Part shown: positions 43,147 to 52,529 of the stretch, in pieces | How positions within the stretch are numbered: the first letter of the stretch is position 1 | Layout of the letters: every line of letters starts with the position of its first letter | From: Ciborinia camelliae | Taxonomy: Eukaryota; Ascomycota; Leotiomycetes; Helotiales; Sclerotiniaceae | Length of the DNA: 64,000 nucleotides | Reading direction: 5' to 3' | Assembly: GCA_025890175.1 (NCBI GenBank) | Contig: JANPYM010000010.1 | Span: 774,427 to 838,426 of the forward strand | Notes under the pieces: generated by a model | What the model was told of the DNA's origin: nothing | What the model saw: only the letters and a program-made list of their open reading frames with translations | The model's database searches: none | Translations under genes and position numbers: made by a program

Positions 43147-43934
43147 TATGGTTCAATATAGTCGATAACTTTAGATGGAGGTGCATCTTTAGGATCGCTC
43201 AAAATCAATCATTGGTACCGGCAGGCGAGGGATGGAGTCCATCCATGAATTATACCCATTCTCGGTGTCCATGGTTATAGACTTCGCAATACCCAGACGA
43301 CGGTAAGGATCAGTATAGAAAGTTGAGAAAGAAAGCATTAGCGACAGATCTTGTACAGTATCTACAATTATATTATCAATCCACTCTTGACCTTCAGAAT
43401 CCAGCCTATTTCCAAGCCATGCGATGATTTATGAATAACACGGAAACTCTGTTGAAGCAAAATGACCCCAAGTCAATAATGTCAAATATACAGTCTAGTA
43501 GGACAAATGTTTATTATGAATCTATGGATCTTGGAAATTCCCACTTCCTACTATGAATCCAGGTAAGGAATCTCTTACGAGAAGGGGAGTCACTATATGA
43601 CAACACCTCAGCCTATTAACCCAATAGCCCCATCGCGAGGGATGACCCCTCCGGACCCTCTATAGTATATTCAGAATGGAGAAAACCGTTTCGGCATTTC
43701 AGGTCCATATACATACGAAGCAAGTCCAATATATATGCCCGCCCACCATGGGGAAAGGATATAAGTTGGAGCTAGAAAGAAAGTGTATGGATGTTACCCG
43801 AGTTGAAATTGAACTTGGACTAGAAATCATATCATCTAAAGAGATAAAGAAAATAGCACGCACAATATTCATCGCCTATGGACGGCCCCCTTTCCCCCCC
43901 TACTCCCCAGCCCATCCAACCATCTCTCCCTCCT

Positions 43935-43991
43935 AACCACAACCACAACCACAACCACAACCACAACCCCAAACCACAACCCCAAACCCCC
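43935..43991. repeat. (AACCAC)n minisatellite
   Basis: Perfect AACCAC units from 43935 to about 43967, then degenerate AAACCCC-like units. It is not the telomere repeat; a C-rich interstitial repeat about 0.36 kb from the MITE. Confidence 0.85.
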
Positions 43992-44100
43992 AGCCCGCTA
44001 ACCCCCAATATCCTCCTCTAAAAAACAAATTCCCAGCCCACTCTCAACCCATTCCCAAAACCCACAAATACAATAAACAAACACAACAAAACGAACCTCA

Positions 44101-44133
44101 TCTCTTCTCTTCTCTTCTCATCTCTTCTCATCT
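44101..44133. repeat. TCTCT/TCTTC pyrimidine tract
   Basis: 33 bp of almost pure pyrimidine built of TCTCT(T)C and CATCTCT units. Confidence 0.8.
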
Positions 44134-44352
44134 ACCTCAACCACAAGAACAATACAAATGCAAATACCTACAAACACCCACAAAAACAACGCTTATCCTC
44201 TCCAACATCCCATATCCCATATCCCATGTAACAACACCGACACCAACACCCTTTAAAAACTTAAAAAGTAAAATCAATCAATATTCCCCAATATTTCCTA
44301 TCCTAACCTAACCTAACCATGAACTGAACTCTCGGCAAGTTTCCCCTATTCC

Positions 44353-44801
44353 CAGGGTTGGGCACAGGGTAGGGTATACCCGGGGTAACCCGGGGTAAAA
44401 CCCGCCGGTTGACCACCCTACTCCTTCTTCGCAGGGTAGGGTAACCACCCCGTGAAATGCTCCGGGTATTCGGGGTATCCGGGGTATATATCATGTGATT
44501 GTTTAGTTGGGGGGGAAGGGGGGTGAAAAGGATGAAAAGTGAAAAGTGAGTTAGGGTTAGTGTTAGATTTTGAATTAGAATTTTAGGGTTAGGGTTAGTA
44601 TTTGAAAAATGAAAAGTAAATATAAAGTTGGGAATAGCTTCAACTTTAGACGATAGCATTAGACGATCACATGATATATACCCCGGATACCCCGGATACC
44701 CGCGGGTTTTATCGAGTAACCACCCCGTAGAATCCAGCAGGGTAGGGTAAACCACCCGGAAAGGTGAAATACCCCGGATAGGGTACGGGTGCCCAACCCT
44801 G
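44353..44801. mobile_element. Non-autonomous hAT-type transposon (MITE), 449 bp, complete
   Basis: Terminal inverted repeats start CAGGGTTGGGCAC at 44353-44365 and end with the exact reverse complement GTGCCCAACCCTG at 44789-44801. The element is flanked by a perfect 8-bp target-site duplication, CCTATTCC, at 44345-44352 and 44802-44809. The TIR start CAGGG-T-GGGCA and an 8-bp duplication are the hallmarks of the hAT superfamily. Inside is a second long inverted repeat (44464-44501 with 44664-44701, matching at about 36 of 38 positions), so the element can fold into a hairpin. The loop contains TTAGGGTTAG at 44551-44560 and TTAGGGTTAGGGTTAG at 44583-44598. There is no transposase; the open frame crossing the element is a by-product. 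Confidence 0.93.
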
Positions 44802-44809
44802 CCTATTCC

Positions 44810-45327
44810 CCTATTCCCCTTTCCCTTTCTCCTTCCTCCCAGCAACACCGTATCGAGCGAGCGACCATCGATTTGCAGACGAATCTTTTGCTCTTCTACG
44901 AAAAATTTATGGCTCACGTTGAGCTTGGTTATCTTCTTGGTTTTTCCTTGATGGGATCATGGTTCGATGAATGTATGTCATAGGAGGGGAGGCGAGATAT
45001 GATTTCGGGGGTGCAGGTTACAAGTTTCAAGTTACAAGGTACGAGTTGTATTAATTGGTACGTAGTAGAGAGAGATGCCAAAACACCATCAATGGGTTTA
45101 ACAAACAAAATCACCGAAAGGTAAAATTACAAGCAGAGTATTGGGAATCTGGAAATAGCAGCGTACAATGGTCCACCAGAACATCCTCTGTATAAACATC
45201 TCAAAGCATCACTCTCAAACCATGTGACGCTGTAATAAAGCTGTATTTACACTAGCTGGAGCCTATTGCCCATATTCTCGTTAGTAAGTCATCATTTTAC
45301 ACTGATATACATATGAACACCATCTTG
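44810..45327. other. Spacer between MITE and PPR gene
   Basis: 518 bp; the right part is the PPR-gene 3' region. No gene seen. Confidence 0.45.
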
Positions 45328-47127
45328 TTACCCATTTTCCGGGATACCGATCCTATATAAATCCGGCATAATGACACTCAGCTGCCTTTCATCCGGTTGC
45401 CACCTCTTTCGAATATCCCTCCACACCTCTATTGCTCTCGCCTGACCAGAACACGTCGCGAACGCCTTGAGGACATTCGTTACAATCCATGTTGACATGT
45501 ATATATCTTCCACGCCATTATCCAGAGCTTTCAGATACGCCTTCCATACATTTTCCAACCTGACACCTGTCCATTTCGTGTACCGAGTGCCGCCATGAAG
45601 GCAGAATCCCTTGAAAAGAGAGAGGAAAAGGGCGCCGTGGAGGGGGACGTTGAAAAGACCCATTTCTTCTAGAAACTTTGCGGCTTTGTCTAGCTCGCCT
45701 TCTGTGACCGCAAAATGATTGACTAGCAGTCTATATGTTTGAAGGTCCGGACAAACGATAGAGTTCTGCTGAACTTTCGCTCGCCCTTCTGGATCGTGCT
45801 TGAATTCCAACGCCATTCGTAACAATGCGCGCTTGACTTCTCGACGGTTCTTGAAGTGCCTGTGCCATTCTTTTGTGCCCGCCCGCTCGGCATGCATGAT
45901 TTTCATTCGCTCATATATATTTAACGCGGCGCTAGGCTCATATGATTTGATGAGAGCTGAGATCATTGCGTTGAGGACGACGGTATCGACAATTTCTCCA
46001 GCATTAACCAAGGCTTCATATGCTGCTCTTGCTCCATCCCCATCCCTTTTCAGACCACAAGTAAATATCATGCTGACATAATGGAATCGGTTGTACTCGA
46101 GCCCCCTAGCTATCATTTCTTTATAGATCATTTCTCCGAGGGTAAATTTACCGGCTTTGCATGCGACATCGTAAAGAACATTGAAAGTTGCATTATTGCC
46201 CTTCACACCGGCGATATGTTCCATTTCTTTCCACATTTTCAAAGCGCTTTCAACTTCTACTTCTGTGGCCTTGGCAACGTATTTAGAAGCAAAAGAAATG
46301 GCACTTGTCCATTCTGAAACAGTTAAAGGGATGGCTGTTGATTTCATATCGTCCACAACCGAGAAGTACCTGAGCATTGAATGCTCATCCTTCCGTTCCA
46401 CTATACTCAAGTGGCGAAGTAACATGTGTCTTAAGTTGGCTTCTAGATAAGGAGCTCGAGGCGGCGGTAGTTGCCGGTAGATCTGGTATACGTCTTCTGT
46501 ATCTGTGGTGTAGAAAAGCTTCAATGCGGCATCAAGCTCTTTAAGCTTCGCTTTCGTTTCGTCATCGGCGGGCCATGCCTGGTGTGGGGGTGGCCATTCG
46601 TCTTCCTCTTCATCCGAAACTTGCAAGTGAGGACCATTACTTTTCTGATAAATGTTTGGAGATTCTATTATGGGTAATTGGTGTGTATACGAAGTTCCAT
46701 GGTACTGATCTACCAGCCCCATAAGCTCTTCTCGAGTTTGATCTGCCCCATTGGTTATTCTCTTCTCTTCCGCCTCAGATTGTGTATTATCCGTGTAATT
46801 CCGTCGTCGTGCAATGAGTTTGGTAGACCGCAGACCTTTCGCAGAGACATTTGGTCTGTGAGATGTAAAAAATGTTACGGGCTGTAAAGGCTTTGGGCTA
46901 TGCTTATGGCAATGGCCTGCACTGGCAAGTGAGGAAATGAACCATGCTTCAAGTCCGACCGTACTTGAGACCATTTGTATAGGTTTCCTGGGATGGTTTC
47001 CTTGAGGGGGCTTCCGGGAAGCTTTTGGAATGCCAATTGGACATAGAAAGGAAAGAGCTTGTCGAGGGGCTGCTAGCTTCGAGATGAGGGTGCTGCTCGT
47101 CGAGGAGGAGATACAAGAGGAGGACAT
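45328..47127 (-). CDS. Mitochondrial pentatricopeptide-repeat protein
   Basis: Single exon, 599 aa. The N-terminal 110 residues are Ser/Arg/Pro-rich without acidic residues until about 110, as expected of a mitochondrial presequence. From about residue 255 there are PPR-like helical pairs: VEVESALKMWKEMEHIAGVK; ATFNVLYDVACKAGKFTLGE; MIYKEMIARGLEYNRFHYVS; GARAAYEALVNAGEIVDTVV; LNAMISALIKSYEPSAALNI; DLQTYRLLVNHFAVTEGELD; AKFLEEMG. Such fungal PPR proteins bind mitochondrial mRNAs or rRNA for processing or translation; the target cannot be read from sequence. It shares a 322-bp promoter with mitoribosomal protein mS23, consistent with a mitochondrial gene-expression role. Intact; start is the first ATG of the frame. 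Confidence 0.85.
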   Translation of the reverse strand: MSSSCISSSTSSTLISKLAAPRQALSFLCPIGIPKASRKPPQGNHPRKPIQMVSSTVGLEAWFISSLASAGHCHKHSPKPLQPVTFFTSHRPNVSAKGLRSTKLIARRRNYTDNTQSEAEEKRITNGADQTREELMGLVDQYHGTSYTHQLPIIESPNIYQKSNGPHLQVSDEEEDEWPPPHQAWPADDETKAKLKELDAALKLFYTTDTEDVYQIYRQLPPPRAPYLEANLRHMLLRHLSIVERKDEHSMLRYFSVVDDMKSTAIPLTVSEWTSAISFASKYVAKATEVEVESALKMWKEMEHIAGVKGNNATFNVLYDVACKAGKFTLGEMIYKEMIARGLEYNRFHYVSMIFTCGLKRDGDGARAAYEALVNAGEIVDTVVLNAMISALIKSYEPSAALNIYERMKIMHAERAGTKEWHRHFKNRREVKRALLRMALEFKHDPEGRAKVQQNSIVCPDLQTYRLLVNHFAVTEGELDKAAKFLEEMGLFNVPLHGALFLSLFKGFCLHGGTRYTKWTGVRLENVWKAYLKALDNGVEDIYMSTWIVTNVLKAFATCSGQARAIEVWRDIRKRWQPDERQLSVIMPDLYRIGIPENG

Positions 47128-47449
47128 GAGCCGGCTGACATTTTGAGTTTTTGTTAAAGTCTCTGGAAAGTCATTGGAGCCAGGCCAGCCCTCCAGTCCT
47201 TATCTGCAGTTGTGGTTAACTTAGAAGCTTGTGGAGAGTAAAGCGTTGATATGTAGAAAACTTTAGGACTTATCGCCAAAATTTTGGAAATTTCGGCGGA
47301 GATTGCCGCCGAACTTCAAAAACCTATCAATATTTGCGATCCAAATCACCACTACCCCCGCATTATTGTTTAGAGATTACTTTCGGATTGTAAGTTCTTT
47401 GGATTCATGAATTGAAATATATGCTAACATTTTCGAAAGTTCTGCGAGT
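47128..47449. promoter_or_regulatory. Bidirectional promoter of PPR and mS23 genes with CGG/CCG palindrome
   Basis: 322 bp separate the two start codons. TTCGGCGG at 47292-47299 and its exact reverse complement CCGCCGAA at 47306-47313 form a palindrome with a 6-nt centre, roughly midway between the starts. Everted or inverted CGG triplets are the usual half-sites of fungal Zn2Cys6 regulators, so a shared regulator of two mitochondrial genes is plausible (inference). Confidence 0.55.
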
Positions 47450-48239
47450 ATGAGGGGGCTCAATCTAAAGCCATCGCGCGTTTACCAAACGGCGTCGGCA
47501 TTACTCGAATCCCAAAGTATATTACAAGCACCGCCATGGTATAAGACAATTGGCTCAGTGCCTCCTTCCGAAATTCTTACACGGACGCAACCAGTTCAGC
47601 ACCGAGGAAGCAATGGCAGACCCAGGACGAAAAAAGCTAGCAAGCTGTTCAAACCACAAGCTATTGTATACGAAGAAGATCAAATAAGACAAGAATTCTT
47701 CCGTGATCACCCATGGGAGTTAGCAAGACCAAGAATTGTACTGGAGAACGACGGCCGTGATGGGCAAAGATGTGATTGGAGCAGAATAGCACAGCCAGGA
47801 AGACCTTTGACTGGTGAAAGGTAAAACCGACTCCCGGAGTATTGTATCTTTTGATTAACATTTCGATAGTGTGGTACAGAGGCAGCTTTGGCTGATACAT
47901 AACCAGCAAATGTCTAACAGTGAAGCTTACGATAAAGCCCGGAAGGAATTCTATGCTCTTCGCCGAGAAGAGGAGATCGAACGAAGAATTACGAGAGAAG
48001 AGGCAGAATACGTTGGGGCATACTTTCATAGAGGTGCTCTGGATGTCGGAATGGAACTGGAGGATAAGAGTTTCGAGGAATGGAAGGTATGGGCTACGAA
48101 GGAAATTGAGGCTTCCAACTTGCAAAAACAAGGAGCGTACACTGGCGTTGGAACTGAAAGTGAGGACGCTGCTCTTGTGGATGAGGCAGATGAGGGCATT
48201 GAAGATTCTGAAGGTTCTGCAACGGCCATGGCCACATAA
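47450..48239 (+). CDS. RSM25: Mitochondrial small ribosomal subunit protein mS23 (Rsm25)
   Basis: Component of the mitochondrial 37S subunit. Exons 47450-47820 and 47870-48239 give 246 aa; the 49-nt intron has a GT-AG pair. Seen: MRGLNLKPSRVYQTASALLE, APPWYKTIGSVPPSE (family signature), a basic stretch RPRTKKASKLFKPQAIVYEE, FFRDHPWELARPRIVLEND, DWSRIAQPGRPLTGE, QRQLWLIHNQQMS, a coiled coil (ARKEFYALRREEEIERRITR) and EEAEYVGAYFHRGALDVGME. The last 40 residues are acidic and Ala/Glu-rich. Length matches fungal mS23. Head-to-head with the PPR gene. Confidence 0.9.
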
Positions 48240-48497
48240 GAATACTCAAGCTACCAGAGGCATGTACAACAACACTATGAGGGCAGAAATGGCAGAAATG
48301 GCGTTAATGAGTATAAAATCTATGGGGGTGACGTTAGACTGCACTATCTGAGGATGAACTAGGGGTGATGGTAGATGCGCTAGGACTAGTTACTCCAGTT
48401 GCTCTGTCTGGTATTCAGTTGCCCTTTTCTGAAATTGAGAGAGACGGTTGGAGCTTAGAAGGATCTTGTGATATTGCAGACGGCATCTGGCGTTTTG

Positions 48498-49325
48498 CTA
48501 ATGTACCAAGAAGCCCCTCCATTCCACCCTCTTCTGAACGTTCTCCCCGTTTATCTGTTTAGCTAGGTCTTCCCACTGAACGAGAAATCGATCATAGATA
48601 CCTAGCCATAACAAAACCTTTCCACTTAGACTTAATGTCTTCACCCTCGCCCAACTTTCCACATAAATTGTTTGCATCTTCCACAGAGGGGCCAGCCCGA
48701 GAAATTTCAACAAGAAGCTAGCTAAAATCATAATGACAGCTGTGGCAGGACCATTTGTGATGATAACATCCGGATATTGAGGGTGAATTGTACTGGTCAC
48801 CGAGATCTTGTGTAATGCTTTTATGCACCCCCGCATACACCAGAAGGATGATATAGGTGCAGTATAAAGTGGTTGATGAATCTCTCTCGCCCTTGGAACC
48901 ACTGTGAGATCCCAGACCCCCGTGGTAGAATCAAATTCACCAGGTTTTGTACATGGCAAAGTAGGCCGAAGCTTCGATTGAATACGTTCCTCACAGTCTT
49001 GCGCCTTGGTAGAAGAAAAGTCATCTCCCGCAGATATAATGTAAGTTCGATGTTTGTATCTTGACGCATTCGTATCGCGAAGAAGAGATATCATTTCTGC
49101 GGTATGGCCGCCGGAACCAAGAACTACCACGATATGAGAAAGCTCATCTTTGTTTTTGACAGGAGGGCGCCGAGATTCCGGAGAGATCACATAGAGGAGT
49201 CGAAGCTATATTGTTTCAAGTCAGTACAGAATTCCAGAATGTTTTGCAAATGCTCTTACAAAGGCTGTGGTGATAATAATCAGGAATGCTGCTATAATCA
49301 GAGGCAAGGCTGAAAGGACAATCAT
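48498..49325 (-). CDS. ALG14: UDP-GlcNAc transferase subunit ALG14
   Basis: ER membrane anchor of the Alg13/Alg14 enzyme that adds the second GlcNAc to dolichol-PP-GlcNAc in N-glycan assembly. Exons (minus) 49325-49260 and 49205-48498 give 257 aa. Exon 1 encodes a hydrophobic membrane anchor (MIVLSALPLIIAAFLIIITT), followed by FLRLLYVISPES. Then the GT-B N-half-like motifs: HIVVVLGSGGHTAEMISLLR, YIISAGDDFSSTKA, VVPRAREIHQPLYTAP, PDVIITNGPATAVIMILASF and TIYVESWARVKTLSLSGKVL, and the tail YDRFLVQWEDLAKQ. Starting at exon 2 would lose the anchor, so I took the two-exon model. Confidence 0.94.
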
Positions 49326-50211
49326 TGTTGAAGCTACGCGAGGCTGAAGGAGTTAGAAGTTGCAGGTTTCTTCGAGGCGAGAAGATGAGGGGAGGGAAGA
49401 GTAGAGTAGAGGACAGCGTTGTTCTCCCCACTAGGTAGGTATGCCGTATATGATTTGATTTGGTGATTTGATTTGATTTAATTTTATGAGTTAACTTTAA
49501 CTTACCAGGTAGTTGCATGTATTAAGCAGATTGTATTGTATTGTATAATAAGATGAAGAAGAATTGATTTTATATTATTGATGGGTTAATAATCATAATC
49601 TCATATCAATATCATATCAGCTCTCGATGATTAGATCAGACTCAACGAACAGACATGGGCAGATACAATGTGAATAGAAAAAAACATCACATCACGATGA
49701 TTTGGATCGATCGTTCTTTCCTTATTACCTTAATTAATTATTCGGTACGGGTATTGGTACGGGTATTGGTACGGGTACCCAGTACCTACTAGTCTCGGCA
49801 CCTAGCGTCGTAAGCCGAACCATTTATTCCCTATTGTGTACCTAGCCTGGAGGTATAAAGCCGGACAATAAAAAATACTCGGCAATCGTCTTAACGTCAA
49901 CTTTAAAAAAAACACGCTCAATATTCAACGCGACGCGACTTGGTATTTAAAGCACCCAACCCAACTCTCGAAATATCACCCACCAGACAACCCCCATGCT
50001 CACATCACATCACATCAGATCAGACATACGCACACACATACATGTATTCAACTTCAACCGTTTAACCGTATAACCGTACTACAAATACTTTACTTTTCTC
50101 TATATAACAATTCAAAGCTCTCGATCCAGTCATCAAATTCATCACATTCCATCACAAATATTCAACACACTCGAATCATTACATTCAATACATACATTGA
50201 AAGTACTCGAG
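49326..50211. promoter_or_regulatory. Divergent region ALG14 / Ima1-like gene
   Basis: 886 bp with both promoters. Contains GATTTGATTT-like repeats (49452-49490), a 12-bp tandem repeat at 49744, and a long A/C-rich leader with CACAT runs before the plus-strand gene (49970-50200). No further gene seen. Confidence 0.5.
49744..49779. repeat. Three tandem copies of GGTACGGGTATT
   Basis: Units at 49744-49755 and 49756-49767 are identical; the third (49768-49779) ends ACC. Located in the ALG14/Ima1 promoter region. Confidence 0.9.
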
Positions 50212-52206
50212 ATGTCGTTTTTGCGTAAACGCCTCGTCTGCTTTTATTGTGGTAAAAAGTCTCACATAAAGTGGGACAATCAACTTCGACAGTTCGATTG
50301 CAAATTTTGTGATGCAACGAACCATTTGGATGCTTCTGGAGCTATCACCGATCCTCCAGTTGCAATTACTGAATCCAATTCAAGCAATCAATATGCATAT
50401 TCCAGAAATTCGGCTTTATCACCCAAGTCGTCGATCTTTTGCGAGCGATGTCTACGCAATCAACAATATCAATGCGACGTGATCAAGCAATTCAATATCG
50501 AACTGGATCCTAGACATCCAAATTACCAGGCTTGCGAAGAAAGAATCCGCATTGCTAAGAAAGATCTCGACAAGCGTTACCCGATGGTTTGCGAAGATTG
50601 CGCACCTAAAGCTCAGGAACAACGTGACAAGGCAGACAAATTCGCAAAATCTGACTGGCTTGGAAGATTGAATGCTCTCAGCGAATTGATCAGAAGCCAA
50701 AAGACATGGAAGGATACCTTTCAAAATGTCATTTATCAACCCCTACTCTTCCCAATCGTATCGAAAATTCGGTACCTTGTTCTCATCGGACAGATGGTCG
50801 CTCTTATTATGGCCCTCTTCAACGCCACAGACATTCTAACCAAGGCCTTGAAATTCGTCCCCTACTTATCGGATGAGTTGACACTTAACATCACCTCTTT
50901 CCTGGCATCTAAGAGATACCTTGGATGGAGCATCCTTTGCAATTTTCTTTCATGCGGCATGAATCCCTTCTTCTCACGATGGCATCCAAGAGGAAATCCA
51001 AAACGCATCATTGGGTTCTTCAACTGGTATGGATACCAACTACTTCTCCAACTGGCTTTGCGAGTACTTTTATGTTCCATTTTCGAAAGTGGAATTTTTA
51101 CACACCTTTCCTCCTTCAACACGATGATAGCAAACATTTGCACCATCTTCTTCAACTTTTTTATCGTATACGGATCACGTTTTTATCTTGGTCCTAAGAA
51201 AATTTTACTTTGGAAGTCAAATCCAGGGCCAGTATATACACCACCGAAGTTCGAGGCCTCAGAAACATCCGGCAATGCAATGTCTGATGTTCTCGATGAG
51301 ATCATGGCCTCAACACCAAGGAACCTTGACCGAACACCTTCCCCGCCAACATACCACCCACAACGAAGCAGTCCAAATAACCAAGAACAATCATACAATC
51401 ACGTTCATCAAAGTCACACATCTGGCTTTCGCGAAAAGACTTCCGCAAACACCTACGACCGAAACTATAATCGACATTATGAAATTCCAAGACAAACGGA
51501 ACTTCTTCTAAAGACCACTACTTCTGGTATGAATCATGCAGAGTTGAATAACTATTTGGCTACTGGGGAGGTACCAGACTGGAAATTTCAAGAGGGCGAG
51601 GAGATGGACTGGGATCCTACCATTACTCGTGTAAAACACGACTTCAACATTCGACATCGTGCTTTGGACACGACTTCAAATTACCAAACACCAGTCCAAC
51701 CTTTCGGTCAATCGCCATCTTCTTTCCAGCCCTCGGCTTCATTCAGCGGCCCATCTCCATTCTATGGCAAGCTTCCTGCTGCCCCCATCAGTCCGGCTCA
51801 TCGACTTCGCAATCCTCCTAATAGACCACGACTTGATGTGCCATCAGCCCAGAGAAAAGAGAACTTCTTCAACAGCATGACGCAGAAGCCGGCTTTTGGC
51901 AACGCAAACGCCCATCAACATGAAATTCATATTGCAGATCCAAAGCTTCACGTCCCGAATCCTACTGCATATCAATTGGATCCCGCATTTGAAGATGCGT
52001 TCGGAAGATTTACCCTCAGCGATAAGCCGGAAGCCCCTACCAAGGAACTGGCCAAGCTTAGTATTGGCAAAGCTTTAGGATTGAGTTTGTTGTTTGGTGG
52101 ATTGGCAGTGGGTGCGGGGGGCTTACTACAAGTCAAGTCCTCGCCACAAGAGGAGATTTCCTCGTCACTTGAAGCAATGACAATCGAAAACACCTCTACT
52201 TTGTAG
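50212..52206 (+). CDS. IMA1: Ima1-type inner nuclear membrane protein
   Basis: Single exon, 664 aa. The N-terminal zinc-binding domain has Cys pairs VCFYCGKKS, DCKFCDA, FCERCLRNQ and VCEDCAP, the Ima1_N pattern. Several membrane segments follow (KIRYLVLIGQMVALIMALFN, LGWSILCNFLSCGMNPFF, YQLLLQLALRVLLCSIFESG, TMIANICTIFFNFFIVYGSR) around residues 185-330. A long disordered Ser/Pro/Asn-rich region contains a short conserved-looking EVPDWKFQEGEEMDWDPT motif, and a final hydrophobic segment (IGKALGLSLLFGGLAVGAGG) lies near the C-terminus. Ima1/NET5 proteins sit in the inner nuclear membrane and help couple heterochromatin to the envelope. I start at the ATG of MSFLRKRL; no upstream ATG exists in this frame nearby. 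Confidence 0.88.
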   Translation: MSFLRKRLVCFYCGKKSHIKWDNQLRQFDCKFCDATNHLDASGAITDPPVAITESNSSNQYAYSRNSALSPKSSIFCERCLRNQQYQCDVIKQFNIELDPRHPNYQACEERIRIAKKDLDKRYPMVCEDCAPKAQEQRDKADKFAKSDWLGRLNALSELIRSQKTWKDTFQNVIYQPLLFPIVSKIRYLVLIGQMVALIMALFNATDILTKALKFVPYLSDELTLNITSFLASKRYLGWSILCNFLSCGMNPFFSRWHPRGNPKRIIGFFNWYGYQLLLQLALRVLLCSIFESGIFTHLSSFNTMIANICTIFFNFFIVYGSRFYLGPKKILLWKSNPGPVYTPPKFEASETSGNAMSDVLDEIMASTPRNLDRTPSPPTYHPQRSSPNNQEQSYNHVHQSHTSGFREKTSANTYDRNYNRHYEIPRQTELLLKTTTSGMNHAELNNYLATGEVPDWKFQEGEEMDWDPTITRVKHDFNIRHRALDTTSNYQTPVQPFGQSPSSFQPSASFSGPSPFYGKLPAAPISPAHRLRNPPNRPRLDVPSAQRKENFFNSMTQKPAFGNANAHQHEIHIADPKLHVPNPTAYQLDPAFEDAFGRFTLSDKPEAPTKELAKLSIGKALGLSLLFGGLAVGAGGLLQVKSSPQEEISSSLEAMTIENTSTL

Positions 52207-52494
52207 GTGGGGAACTTCCCCCATGGGTCTCACCCACCCATGGGGCATGTAAGGACCCTGAGATTGTCTTGCAGATGGTGACTTGGAATATCGAGTCTTG
52301 TGGCGAGGTCTTGGGTCTTGGACTTAGATTTGGGACTCGGGACAGAACGATTGGGAATTAGGGATTGGGGCTTGGGATCTGGATTTGGATTTGGAGTTTT
52401 CGGACACGGTGCACTTATGATTCATGGCTTGGAATTGACTTGGTGGAAATGACTTGGTGGTTCTATGACTAGAACGGAAGGTTTTATGAATCGC

Positions 52495-52529
52495 GGATTA
52501 CGGATTACGGATTATGGATTATGGATTAT
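52495..52529. repeat. Five tandem GGATTAY heptamers
   Basis: GGATTAC x2 followed by GGATTAT x3, perfect apart from the C/T position, about 290 bp beyond the Ima1-like stop. Confidence 0.9.

Larger units (their letters stand above)
43147..44344. other. Gene-poor region with simple repeats left of the MITE
   Basis: 1.2 kb without a recognisable gene. The right half (43900-44340) is strongly strand-asymmetric, C/A-rich on plus, with AACCAC and TCTCT tracts. Confidence 0.45.

Noticed and set aside
43935..43991. AACCAC repeats as telomere or CRISPR
   Set aside because: The unit is not (CCCTAA)n, there are no regular spacers, and the organism is eukaryotic.
44303..44917. 204-codon minus-strand open frame
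   Set aside because: It spans the MITE with its inverted repeats and target duplication; the translation consists of repeat-derived Gly/Pro/Arg/Tyr text.
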